A stretch of DNA of 64,000 nt, taken from assembly GCA_002344785.1 (NCBI GenBank), contig DDUL01000033.1:116538-180537 (forward strand). Direction: 5' to 3'. The DNA comes from Bdellovibrionaceae bacterium UBA2339 (GTDB taxonomy: Bacteria; Bdellovibrionota; Bdellovibrionia; Bdellovibrionales; JAMPXM01). The notes below the pieces were generated by a model, which was given only the letters and a program-made list of their open reading frames with translations, ran no database searches and was not told the origin of the DNA. Each line of letters starts with the position of its first letter. Positions within the stretch are counted from its first letter, which is position 1. Positions 8,245 to 15,759 of the stretch are shown piece after piece. The position numbers and the translations under genes were made by a program.

Positions 8245-10476
8245 ATGAGTGCCGACTCTCAATTGCGAGCTGGTTTGCAAATTGGCGACTATGAGCTTGA
8301 GTCCGAGCTCGGTCGTGGCGGCATGGGTGTGGTGTTTCGTGCACGAGATCTGACTTTGAAGCGCGTCGTGGCGCTTAAGCTCTTACCGATTCAAGACCTC
8401 GGCGGCCAAGATCTCCTGCAGCGCTTTCTTTTGGAAGGCCGAGCACTGGCTCAGCTCCGACATCCGCAGATCGTTTCCGTCTATAGTTTGGGGCATGTCG
8501 ATGGTTACGCCTACATCGCGATGGAATGCTTGGAGGGGAATTCACTCCACGTCCTTTCTCGACGTCGTCTGCTCAGCCCTCTCGATGCGCTGCAAATTTT
8601 TGCGGACATCGCAGAGGGACTGCATCATGCGCACAAAAGCGGAATCGTTCATCGAGACGTGAAGCCCGGCAATATCATCGTCGACCACTCGGGAAGTTCG
8701 AAGTTGATCGACTTCGGGATCGCCAAGCTCAGCCAACAAGACGATGAGATGAATGTGCGAACCGAAACTGGAGTTTTGATCGGAACTCTGAATTACATTG
8801 CGCCGGAACTCTTTCGAGGCGCGCCGCCGTCGGCTCAGACGGATCTCTACGCTCTGGGATTGGTGCTTTACGAAATGCTGGTCGGCAGGACTCCATTCCG
8901 CGGACAAAATCGTTTTGAAACGATGGAGCTCATTCGCAAAGCTGAACTTCCTGTTGGAGCGAATCTTCGCGCCGCCGTTCCCAAGGCCGTCTGGGACTTG
9001 ATTCGAAGCTGCACGCGACCTGATCCGCGCGAGCGCCCACAAGATCTTGCCGAGGCTGCCGCTCGCGCTCGAGCCATTGATTGGTCAAGTGCGCCGCCCG
9101 CATGTCGCGTGCGCCAAATGGCCCAGCTGGTGACTGAAGATCAACTCGAAAAAGCCCAGCAAATCTTCAAATCCTCAGGCTTGATGTCGACTGAGGAGTA
9201 CTCGCTCTGGTTGGGCGATTGGGTGAACTCTTCGGTTCGTCATTCAAAACGAGAAGGCGGAAATCCCGCTTTGAATTTTCCAAGTTCGACGAATGGGAAA
9301 ACTGGATCTGGCACGAATTCCGGATCTTCGGCAAAGCTTCCGCCTGTGGAACTTGAAATCGCAACCTTGCAGCGGCGAATTCCAAGCTTCCAGAAAGTTT
9401 ATCGAGAGAACTCGACTCAATATCTACTCCATAGCGATCGAATGCGCCGATGGTGGAAACCTCTGGCGGCCGGAGCTGCGGCAATCGCACTGCTCGTCGG
9501 CTTCATGATATACAAAGAACTTTTGCCGATGGACGTGGTGGAAGCTTCGAGCGTCACGCCGAATGTTGCTCCCGCCGAAGCGCCTGCCAGTTCAACGGTT
9601 AATTCAATAGGCAATTCGCCTCCGGCCGAAAAAGCGGCGACGGGGAGTTTACAGGAGCTTCAGCATCGCGCCGGCCTCATTCATGCCGGAGATCCCTCAA
9701 CGCAAATTCCGACACCCAACCCGCGTATTGGCGACCAGTATCTCTACATCATTAAAAAGAATGAGGGCGGGGGACGAGTCTCAGAATTTTATGAGCGGCG
9801 AATTGTCGAAGGTTTTGAAGGCCATCTCATTCGCTGGCGAATGCTTTCCTATACTTCAGGACAAAAACCGGTTTTCCAAACGCGCCCAGAGGGGGCTGAT
9901 GCTGTCGCAGAAGTAGATCGACCGGATCGTGAGTTTTACTGGTGGACGGAAAACGTCGAGTTCGCGATGCCCCGAAAGACAAAGAACTGCCCTTCCTTTG
10001 CCGATTTCAGATCTGAGGAGCGAGGCCCATCGACGGCCATATTTCCTCTCCAAGTTGGCCGGGAAGTTGTTTTTGATACGAAAGCTTTTTCGATGGAGTT
10101 ACCCAGTGAAGGACTGATTCGAACAAGGCGATGTCGAATCGAGGGGCCAGAAAAGGTCGTCGTTCCGGCCGGTGAGTTCGAAACGCTTCGCGCCGATTGC
10201 GAAGTCGAAAGCCGAGGCCGAAAGGCCGGGCAGCTCAGATCCGTGCATTGGAATCGCCAAGGCGGTGAAGTTGTGTTGATCCTCCGGCAAAGTTCGCAAG
10301 GCTACTACTCAGGACCTTATGGATCGCGCCAGGAGCTCATCGAGATTTTCCGCGGTAGCGGCGAAACTTATGCTGAACACATGGCCAGGACCCCGGCATC
10401 CGTTGCTCCAAGCTCCGAAAGCGTGCCGAGCCAACCCATCTTGACCAACGAAACTGCATCGAATCCCGCGCCCTAA
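8245..10476 (+). CDS. Membrane Ser/Thr protein kinase (PknB-type), paralogue 2
   Basis: A second 743-residue kinase, tandem with the gene at 6018. It has the same order of parts: glycine loop LGRGGMGVV, HRDVKPGN near 135, DFGIAK near 155, one membrane span near 401-421 and a C-terminal ectodomain with FYWWTENVE and GYYSGPYGS that aligns by eye with paralogue 1. The juxtamembrane linkers differ most, which suggests the two respond through a common type of ectodomain but have separate partners. A 115-base gap with no clear terminator separates them, so co-transcription is possible. The stop codon is followed by the AT-rich segment before the HTH gene at 10752. Confidence 0.93.
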   Translation: MSADSQLRAGLQIGDYELESELGRGGMGVVFRARDLTLKRVVALKLLPIQDLGGQDLLQRFLLEGRALAQLRHPQIVSVYSLGHVDGYAYIAMECLEGNSLHVLSRRRLLSPLDALQIFADIAEGLHHAHKSGIVHRDVKPGNIIVDHSGSSKLIDFGIAKLSQQDDEMNVRTETGVLIGTLNYIAPELFRGAPPSAQTDLYALGLVLYEMLVGRTPFRGQNRFETMELIRKAELPVGANLRAAVPKAVWDLIRSCTRPDPRERPQDLAEAAARARAIDWSSAPPACRVRQMAQLVTEDQLEKAQQIFKSSGLMSTEEYSLWLGDWVNSSVRHSKREGGNPALNFPSSTNGKTGSGTNSGSSAKLPPVELEIATLQRRIPSFQKVYRENSTQYLLHSDRMRRWWKPLAAGAAAIALLVGFMIYKELLPMDVVEASSVTPNVAPAEAPASSTVNSIGNSPPAEKAATGSLQELQHRAGLIHAGDPSTQIPTPNPRIGDQYLYIIKKNEGGGRVSEFYERRIVEGFEGHLIRWRMLSYTSGQKPVFQTRPEGADAVAEVDRPDREFYWWTENVEFAMPRKTKNCPSFADFRSEERGPSTAIFPLQVGREVVFDTKAFSMELPSEGLIRTRRCRIEGPEKVVVPAGEFETLRADCEVESRGRKAGQLRSVHWNRQGGEVVLILRQSSQGYYSGPYGSRQELIEIFRGSGETYAEHMARTPASVAPSSESVPSQPILTNETASNPAP

Positions 10477-10557
10477 AGACACGATGGCAAATGCGCGGGT
10501 CAAAATCCAAGACGAAAACATCAATTTAATTTTCGTTAATAAATACGAATATTTAAT

Positions 10558-10585
10558 ACTCACACTTATAACTATAAGTGTGAGT
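10558..10585. repeat. Perfect 12-bp inverted repeat (stem-loop)
   Basis: ACTCACACTTAT, a 4-base loop (AACT), and its exact complement. It lies at the right end of a strongly AT-rich patch (about 10522-10558) in the 275-base gap between the second kinase and the HTH gene, and stops one base before a small ATG frame. There is no T-tract on either side, so it is not a standard terminator. It could be an operator, an RNA structure, or the end of a mobile element remnant. Confidence 0.7.
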
Positions 10586-10586
10586 C

Positions 10587-10646
10587 ATGGCGCGTCGTCA
10601 GCTCTCGGTTGAATGCGAAACTCATGAAGAGTCCATAATCCCTTGA
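10587..10646 (+). other. 19-codon reading frame after the stem-loop
   Basis: An ATG directly after the 12-bp inverted repeat opens a 19-residue frame starting MARRQLSVECE and ending in TGA. There is no ribosome binding site because the hairpin occupies that place. The start loosely recalls the first residues of REP-associated transposases, which would fit a hairpin-linked element reduced to its 5' end, but the similarity is too short to trust. Equally, it may be chance. Confidence 0.15.
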
Positions 10647-10751
10647 GAAATTGATAATTTAGCATCGACCTCCTGGGACGGCGACCGTCTGATCTTGCAT
10701 TTCACAACGTCAAATGATGTGTGACGCAACAGAAATATTGCGAGACGAAAC

Positions 10752-11351
10752 ATGATCAGCCAGGCTGAGTCCATGCAGGACATCGAAGTGGGCCTTGAGA
10801 GTTTCCGTGATGCAGAAATAAATGTCGGTTCTCCGACCCCATTCAGTACGCCTTTGACCGCAAAATCCAGCCTTCGGCTCAAATACGAAGCCGAAGTCAT
10901 GGTTTTACGACGCAAAATAGGGGGTTTAGAGGAGATCCGCGCACGCTTAGGCCTTTCTTCTCGAAAGATGGCGCAGCTTCTGATGGTTGACCCGTCCGCG
11001 TGGACTCGATGGGTTCAAGGCGGTGATTCAGCTCCCCCGCACATTTGGCGAGCGCTTGCTTGGTATCTGGCGCTTGAAGAGAAATATCCGGGACTTGATC
11101 ATCAATTTTGGCTCAGCTCCGTCTCTCGACCGCAGAGCGAAGATCTCGCGCTCGCCGCACAACGAAGCCTGAGGAATGAAGCTCAGAGCCTTCGCGAAGA
11201 ACTTCACTCACAGCTTCAGAAGTTCAACGTTGAGCAGCTTCGAGTTCGCGAGCTTGAACGCCGGCGATCACTTCGAAACATGATATTGGGCAGCATCGGG
11301 GGAATATTGCTGTTCATGGCAGGTCATCTTCTGGCCAAATTTGGAGCATGA
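10752..11351 (+). CDS. HTH protein with C-terminal membrane anchor
   Basis: A 199-residue protein with three parts: a helix-turn-helix-like segment near 58-95 (LEEIRARLGLSSRKMAQLL followed by a Trp-rich recognition helix), a charged coiled-coil-like stretch at 130-172 (Glu/Arg/Gln/Leu-rich), and a single hydrophobic span near 177-196 at the C-terminus. This predicts a DNA-binding domain held at the inner membrane by a tail anchor. It is the first gene of the four-gene operon leading to the candidate precursor peptide, and its stop overlaps the next start (ATGA). I infer a regulator or scaffold for the module. No strong ribosome binding site precedes the ATG. Confidence 0.7.
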   Translation: MISQAESMQDIEVGLESFRDAEINVGSPTPFSTPLTAKSSLRLKYEAEVMVLRRKIGGLEEIRARLGLSSRKMAQLLMVDPSAWTRWVQGGDSAPPHIWRALAWYLALEEKYPGLDHQFWLSSVSRPQSEDLALAAQRSLRNEAQSLREELHSQLQKFNVEQLRVRELERRRSLRNMILGSIGGILLFMAGHLLAKFGA

Positions 11352-12379
11352 ACTTCACTTCGCCATGGACCGAGCTTCTCGACGCTGATGTGACAAGCCG
11401 TTGGCCATGGGCGGACGCTGAACCAGAGCATCGAATTACCGCACAAATTCGCAGTCAGGGACTCGCAGCTTGGGCATTTCGTCACGCGCCTTTGGACTCG
11501 AACTGGAAACGCGAATTCCTGCCTGATACGCGCAAACTTGCAGAGCGAAATCTCATTCTCATCGCTCTGAGCCGTAGCCTCGAGGAACTTTGGAAGCTGG
11601 CCGGGCTTCGCGCCGTGCGCCTCAAAGGCATTGACCTCATTCAGCGAAGCGAGGGCAAAGATCTTGGCGCAACTCTTCGCGATGCTCGCATGTGGCGGCC
11701 GCTTTCAGATCTCGACTATTTATTTGTGGACCGAGTTGACCTCGAAGAAGCACGACAAGCTTTGCGATCCCGTGGGTGGCAAATGCATCTCCCCGAGTCC
11801 GCTGGGAAAGAAGTGTGGCTATTGAAGACTGCCGGCCAAGAAGTTGCTCTCGAACTTCACACCAAACTGATTTTCAACGAACCCCAAGAATGGCGATGGA
11901 GTGAGTGGATTGAGATGTCCCGCGATGGACGAGCCTATCAACTCAAGCTCCCTGCACTTTGGATTCATTTGAGCGGGCATTGGGTGGTTGGGCACGCCTG
12001 CCAAAAATATTTTTGGCTCTTAGATTTGAAAATGCTGGGGCCTATGTTGTCGAAGTCGGATTGGGAACAGGTTTCAAATCTGGCTCGGCAATTGAGCCTG
12101 CGCCAGGCCTGCGCGCTTTCTTTGGCCTGTGTTCAAAGATTGAAAAGTGAACTTACGGACCAAGATGTGTCGTCGACCGGATTTCAAAGTGAATTGAGAT
12201 CCTCAAAAAGAACTCAGCTATGGAGTCGGCTGATCTTGCTACGCCCTTTGCGCCATCGCGGATTTCGAAGCCTTGGGATCCGAGTGAGCGTGCGCGATCG
12301 AAGCCTACACGCGGCTCAATATGTGTTCTATTGGATCAGATCAGCCATGAGTAGGCCAAGATCTCGAGGTGAATTGTGA
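11348..12379 (+). CDS. Nucleotidyltransferase-family protein (PF14907-like)
   Basis: Resembles the uncharacterised nucleotidyltransferase family PF14907, which recurs in modified-peptide and exopolysaccharide clusters together with HPr-kinase-like and PqqD-like proteins. The hallmarks are a Lys-Gly motif (LKGIDL, 92-97), the paired acidic metal-binding residues D121 and D123 in RPLSDLDYLF, and ELHTK (169-173). The enzyme would move a nucleotidyl group onto a substrate; the substrate here is unknown, but the downstream peptide is the obvious candidate. It is 343 residues and shares ATGA with the previous gene and GTGA with the next one. Confidence 0.78.
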   Translation: MNFTSPWTELLDADVTSRWPWADAEPEHRITAQIRSQGLAAWAFRHAPLDSNWKREFLPDTRKLAERNLILIALSRSLEELWKLAGLRAVRLKGIDLIQRSEGKDLGATLRDARMWRPLSDLDYLFVDRVDLEEARQALRSRGWQMHLPESAGKEVWLLKTAGQEVALELHTKLIFNEPQEWRWSEWIEMSRDGRAYQLKLPALWIHLSGHWVVGHACQKYFWLLDLKMLGPMLSKSDWEQVSNLARQLSLRQACALSLACVQRLKSELTDQDVSSTGFQSELRSSKRTQLWSRLILLRPLRHRGFRSLGIRVSVRDRSLHAAQYVFYWIRSAMSRPRSRGEL

Positions 12380-13380
12380 ATTGGCGCATCGGCGAGAAGT
12401 TGAAGTTGCTGGAAGGAATTCGGGAACATGAGACGGCTTCGGCGAGTGCGTGGCCTAGTGTTTTGATCTCTGTGGCCGGCTTTCATGTTCGCTGGCGATT
12501 TCGCGAGTTGAGTGAAGCCTCAAGGCTTTGGCTGCTGGCTCACTGGCGAGGCTTTGTGGTGGATGAGTCCGCTGATCCGACGCAAACCGCGTTGAAGGCC
12601 GATTTTGAAATTCACTATCTCGCGCAGAACAGTCGGGCCAGTGACGAGATTTGGTCAGATCCGATTCCTGTGTTTCACGTCGATGGACAAAAGTTGGTTT
12701 GTCGCGACTTCGCGGTCTGGAGGGATCTGCATCAGACGATCATTGTCGCGACGGGTCCACAGATCGATGAAGCAGCGATCGATACACTCGACAACTTGAA
12801 CAACACCTTGCTGGCGCGTGAGCTGATGCGCAGAGATTTAGGATTTCCCCTACATGCATCTTGCGTGGTGAAAGATGGCGGTGCGTGGGTTGTATTTGGC
12901 CCGTCAGGCGCCGGGAAGTCGACTTTCGCGCGTTTGTCTTATGAGCGCGAGGGCACGCCGGTTCTCGCGGGTGATCAACTTTATGTGAGGTATGATTCGG
13001 GACGCCCCGTCGTATGGCCGGCGACAACGCGAATTCCGGAGTTCCCCATAGAATCAGAGGCGAGATCTTTGCGACCCGCACCTTTAGTGGCCGCCGCCCG
13101 CTTGGATCGGAGTCAGCCGGGTGGACTTTGGCGTGACGAAAAGTTTCGACATCACACAGCCTTTCTCAAAGAGGTCCTGGCCTTTTATTTTGATTCAGAC
13201 CTCGCTCAGCGGGTGATGACACAGGTCCCCAGCTGTTTTCGGCGCCATGCAGAGGTGTTTCGTCCTTTAGTGATGAGCACTCGGCTGCAAACCAACCCCT
13301 GGGAACTCGTTCGTCAGTCCGAAGCTGTGGACATTCTGCCGAGTGACCGACATCATGATTGTGGTGAGGTGAAAACATGA
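12376..13380 (+). CDS. HPr-kinase-like P-loop protein (HprK-related)
   Basis: A 334-residue relative of HPr Ser kinase. The C-terminal half has the His of HprK-type active sites (LHAS, His160), a Walker A loop GPSGAGKST (175-183) and an Asp (AGDQ, Asp200) placed like the catalytic acid. The N-terminal half is poorly conserved. No HPr/PTS gene is seen in the window. Such proteins accompany PqqD-like proteins in peptide-modification clusters, and lasso-peptide relatives phosphorylate a Ser at the peptide C-terminus (known of that family). Here the candidate peptide directly downstream ends in Ser, so phosphorylation of it is a reasonable inference. The GTG start overlaps the upstream stop; GAGGTG lies 4 bases before. 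Confidence 0.85.
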   Translation: MNWRIGEKLKLLEGIREHETASASAWPSVLISVAGFHVRWRFRELSEASRLWLLAHWRGFVVDESADPTQTALKADFEIHYLAQNSRASDEIWSDPIPVFHVDGQKLVCRDFAVWRDLHQTIIVATGPQIDEAAIDTLDNLNNTLLARELMRRDLGFPLHASCVVKDGGAWVVFGPSGAGKSTFARLSYEREGTPVLAGDQLYVRYDSGRPVVWPATTRIPEFPIESEARSLRPAPLVAAARLDRSQPGGLWRDEKFRHHTAFLKEVLAFYFDSDLAQRVMTQVPSCFRRHAEVFRPLVMSTRLQTNPWELVRQSEAVDILPSDRHHDCGEVKT

Positions 13381-13613
13381 AAAAATCGAACGCTCATGAG
13401 TCCCAGGTCGCTCATCCTGCATCGGAAGTTGCAGTGAAGCCTGCCGGCCAGATCGAAACGAATTCGAGCAAGGTGGCGCAAACTCAATATGTGGCGCCTG
13501 AAATTCGAAGTGAGAAAGTCGGTTCGGCAGGTCTCCAATCAGGCGGTTCTTGCAACGGCATGACGGCCGGTGGCCGCAAAGCTGAAACTCCGTGCACGAT
13601 TCTCATGAGCTGA
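13377..13613 (+). CDS. Candidate RiPP precursor peptide
   Basis: A 78-residue peptide whose ATG overlaps the kinase stop (ATGA) and has its own GAGGTG 7 bases upstream. Residues 1-50 are polar and leader-like and contain Y38-V-A-P41-E-I43, matching the YxxPxL/I signature that PqqD-type recognition elements bind in several peptide families. Residues 51-78 are Gly-rich with two cysteines (C59 in GGSCNG, C73 in TPCT), Thr/Ser and a C-terminal Ser78. No signal peptide or membrane span is present. The neighbouring PqqD-like protein, radical SAM enzyme, peptidase, kinase and nucleotidyltransferase all fit its maturation. Only 3 bases separate its stop from the stop of the convergent radical SAM gene. 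Homology was not tested; calling it a precursor is inference. Confidence 0.75.
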   Translation: MKKSNAHESQVAHPASEVAVKPAGQIETNSSKVAQTQYVAPEIRSEKVGSAGLQSGGSCNGMTAGGRKAETPCTILMS

Positions 13614-13616
13614 GTT

Positions 13617-14705
13617 TTAAGCTTCGACAACTGCTTCGCTTTTTTTATTGGATTCCTCTTTGAGGACCCGTGCTTCCATTTTGAGCCAGGGATCACAGCC
13701 GGTGAACTCACCAGTGTTCGCGAGTACGGTTCCTGAACTTCTTGGACAATGCGATCGAACTTCACAGGTGACGCAGCTTTTGAAGTCCTCAAACTTCAAT
13801 GCGCGAATCTGTTGAAACACAACAGAAGAACTCCAAATTTCATCAAAGCTTTGCTGAGTCACATCACCAGCCGGCCACGGAGCGCCTATACAAGGGAGCA
13901 CGATGCCGGTGTGGGAGATTCCCGCATTGGTCCGGGCGCAAGCGCATTGCACGTCACCTGTCGTATTGACGTTACCTAAAAATCTCGAGCCCGCGGGGCC
14001 GCGGACGAGTTGTCGCAAGTCCTCTTCGCGCAGTCGCAAGTGATCTGCGCCTTCGCTTCCGTCGTATCTTTCAGTGATCTCCGTCGAAGTTTCAAAGCGA
14101 ACATTTTGCTCGCGGCACCACTGGATCATCTCCGGAAGCTCAGTGTAGTTTCCACGATGTAAAATGATCGAAACGCTCACCTGAAACCCCGCATCGCGTG
14201 CGGCGACTATGCCATTCAGTGTTCGCTGATGAGAGCCAGGCCTCGCGGTGAAGCGATCATGCGTTTCCGGCTTCGCTCCATAGAGACTCACGTCCAAATC
14301 TCGCGCTCCAGCTGCGAAGAGTTTGCGTGCTTGATCATTGGAAAATCGAGTTCCATTGGTTTTGAGCCGAACATTGAGAGAGAGCTCACGAGCACGACGG
14401 ATGTGTCGCTCGAGATGCGGCGCGAGCGTGACCTCGCCACCTGTGAAGGATACGAAAAGTCCGCCAGCCCGACGAATTTCACTGAGAAGTTGGTCCACGC
14501 GCTCCGGGGAGAGTGTGGGGCGATCTTTGTCGTAAGCCGAGACGCCGTTGGACGAGCTCGTTCGATCAAAATTATAACAATGTGCACAGGCAAGATTGCA
14601 GCCTTGCGTGAGCTCAATGGTCACCGACAACGGCTGATGTCGATCTCTCGCCGTGCGGAAGAGCTCGTCGATGGAGGCTGGATGCTGAGTGTGAGAGATC
14701 TTCAT
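13617..14705 (-). CDS. Radical SAM/SPASM peptide-modifying enzyme
   Basis: A 362-residue radical SAM protein. The SAM-binding cluster motif is C36xxxC40xxC43 (CNLACAHC), with GGE near 89-91. The C-terminal region is a SPASM-type domain with seven cysteines (254, 256, 272, 311, 314, 320, 337), enough for auxiliary iron-sulfur clusters. SPASM enzymes usually modify peptides, for example by forming thioether or carbon-carbon cross-links, and the two Cys plus Thr/Ser of the adjacent peptide are candidate sites. Its start overlaps the stop of the peptidase gene by 4 bases. It is the last gene of the minus-strand operon and converges on the precursor gene. The N-terminal 25 residues are not obviously a recognition domain, consistent with a separate PqqD-like partner. 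Confidence 0.92.
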   Translation of the reverse strand: MKISHTQHPASIDELFRTARDRHQPLSVTIELTQGCNLACAHCYNFDRTSSSNGVSAYDKDRPTLSPERVDQLLSEIRRAGGLFVSFTGGEVTLAPHLERHIRRARELSLNVRLKTNGTRFSNDQARKLFAAGARDLDVSLYGAKPETHDRFTARPGSHQRTLNGIVAARDAGFQVSVSIILHRGNYTELPEMIQWCREQNVRFETSTEITERYDGSEGADHLRLREEDLRQLVRGPAGSRFLGNVNTTGDVQCACARTNAGISHTGIVLPCIGAPWPAGDVTQQSFDEIWSSSVVFQQIRALKFEDFKSCVTCEVRSHCPRSSGTVLANTGEFTGCDPWLKMEARVLKEESNKKSEAVVEA

Positions 14706-15334
14706 GGCACGGACCCCGTTTGAAAATGATGGGCGTAGCGTTCGGCGAAAATGATCAGGAATTTTCTTAACATCTTGCTGAGTCGCCGCAGGCCTCGCGC
14801 GAGTCGTATATTGCGACCGCTGAGTTGAAGCTCAAGGCGGGCCAACTTTGCGATTCCTAGGTGGACCCGATACAGAAAGCCTGAATGTCTTAAAGGCTTG
14901 AGATGGAAATTTGCTCGATCAGGTTCAGAAATCTTACTCTGCTGATTTTGCCGCAATTGGGTCTGCGTAATTTGGTAGATCGCGACACCTTGGATCTTAT
15001 CGACGAGGTCTATGCGTTGACCATGATCGCCAGCGCAAATGACGGAGATCTGAGATGCTTTCTGCTGAGATGGGTCTGCCGGGCTTGAGGGCGTTGGGGG
15101 AGTCAGTCCGCAACTGAGGACTCGATGCAGGGTTGGGCCAAGTTCAGTGTCGATCAGCGCCAGGTCACCCACGCGTGGCAAAATCAAGGAATCGATCACG
15201 ACAAACTCTCCATCTTTGAGTGTGGGTGACATGCTGTCGCCGCACACGCGAATCACTCGACGATGATGAGGTTGTTGACCCCGAAGATGTTCGTGCCGGG
15301 TTGCCAACTCGTGTTCCAAGCCGTCACATCTCAA
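14702..15334 (-). CDS. S24/S26-type peptidase with Ser-His signature, putative leader protease
   Basis: A 210-residue protein with the signal-peptidase-like box GDSMSPTLKDGE (Ser34) and the second box GDLALIDTELGPTLHRV. In bacterial signal peptidase I and LexA the catalytic base in the second box is Lys; here it is His70 (LHRV), as in the Sec11/SipW/archaeal S26B group, followed by AGDHG with an Asp (103). The N-terminus has no membrane span, unlike true signal peptidases; the C-terminal 60 residues are basic and amphipathic. I infer a cytoplasmic or membrane-peripheral protease that cleaves the modified peptide. The predicted start is TTG at 15334, overlapping pqqD by 11 bases; later TTG starts are possible and the ribosome binding site is weak. 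Confidence 0.78.
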   Translation of the reverse strand: MRCDGLEHELATRHEHLRGQQPHHRRVIRVCGDSMSPTLKDGEFVVIDSLILPRVGDLALIDTELGPTLHRVLSCGLTPPTPSSPADPSQQKASQISVICAGDHGQRIDLVDKIQGVAIYQITQTQLRQNQQSKISEPDRANFHLKPLRHSGFLYRVHLGIAKLARLELQLSGRNIRLARGLRRLSKMLRKFLIIFAERYAHHFQTGSVP

Positions 15335-15719
15335 TCAATCGCTTTTCATGCAAGCTCGAAAGAAAGGCTTTTAAGTCCACATGCAATTGCTCTTCAAATT
15401 CGGGATTCATGGAGGTCGGAGCGAAACGACGAAGCTGTGCGAGGAGTTCATCGTAACTCACACCTTGCTCGAGCGACTCCCAAAGCTGCGCTGCCGTCGA
15501 ATTGAGTGAATGAAAGCTCCTCGATTCAAGATCTCCACGCGAATCGAGTATGAGGATTTCGTCGCCGATTCGATTCCATGCGAGACCTTCGGCAATCCGC
15601 CAACTCGCCTTGAACGAGTCCGCAACATTCTGCGCCCGACTTAAATTTTCAGACGAGTTGCCCGAAGTTGAGTGACAGTTTTCATGCGCGGATTGTTCGT
15701 TTTGGGTCTTTGTGTCCAT
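15324..15719 (-). CDS. PqqD-like RiPP recognition protein
   Basis: A 131-residue protein. Its C-terminal 90 residues have the PqqD pattern: AEGLAWNRIGDEILILD, a strand-rich stretch, LNSTAAQLWESLEQG, YDELLAQL and a final helix (LKAFLSSLHEKRLIE). PqqD domains bind leader peptides and present them to a partner enzyme. The first 40 residues are polar and Ser/Asn-rich and probably disordered. It is the first gene of the three-gene minus-strand operon (PqqD-like, peptidase, radical SAM), divergent from the methyltransferase gene with about 63 bases between starts. Proteins of this size occur beside HprK-related kinases in the set annotated as the HPr-rel-A system; whether this one belongs to that group needs a profile search. 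Confidence 0.85.
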   Translation of the reverse strand: MDTKTQNEQSAHENCHSTSGNSSENLSRAQNVADSFKASWRIAEGLAWNRIGDEILILDSRGDLESRSFHSLNSTAAQLWESLEQGVSYDELLAQLRRFAPTSMNPEFEEQLHVDLKAFLSSLHEKRLIEM

Positions 15720-15747
15720 GTGCCAACGCTAATCTTCGAAGCCAGAC

Positions 15748-15759
15748 TGGACAAGTCCA
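15748..15759. promoter_or_regulatory. Short palindrome in the divergent pqqD/methyltransferase region
   Basis: TGGAC-AA-GTCCA, 5-bp arms with a 2-base centre, lying in the 63-base space between the divergent starts at 15719 and 15783. The location suits an operator that could govern both directions, but the arms are short and no second copy was found in this window. Confidence 0.25.

Noticed and set aside
10752..15719. A lasso-peptide gene cluster
   Set aside because: The kinase, nucleotidyltransferase, PqqD-like protein and YxxPxI motif recall lasso clusters, but no B2 transglutaminase-like protease and no asparagine-synthetase-like cyclase are present; a SPASM enzyme is found instead.
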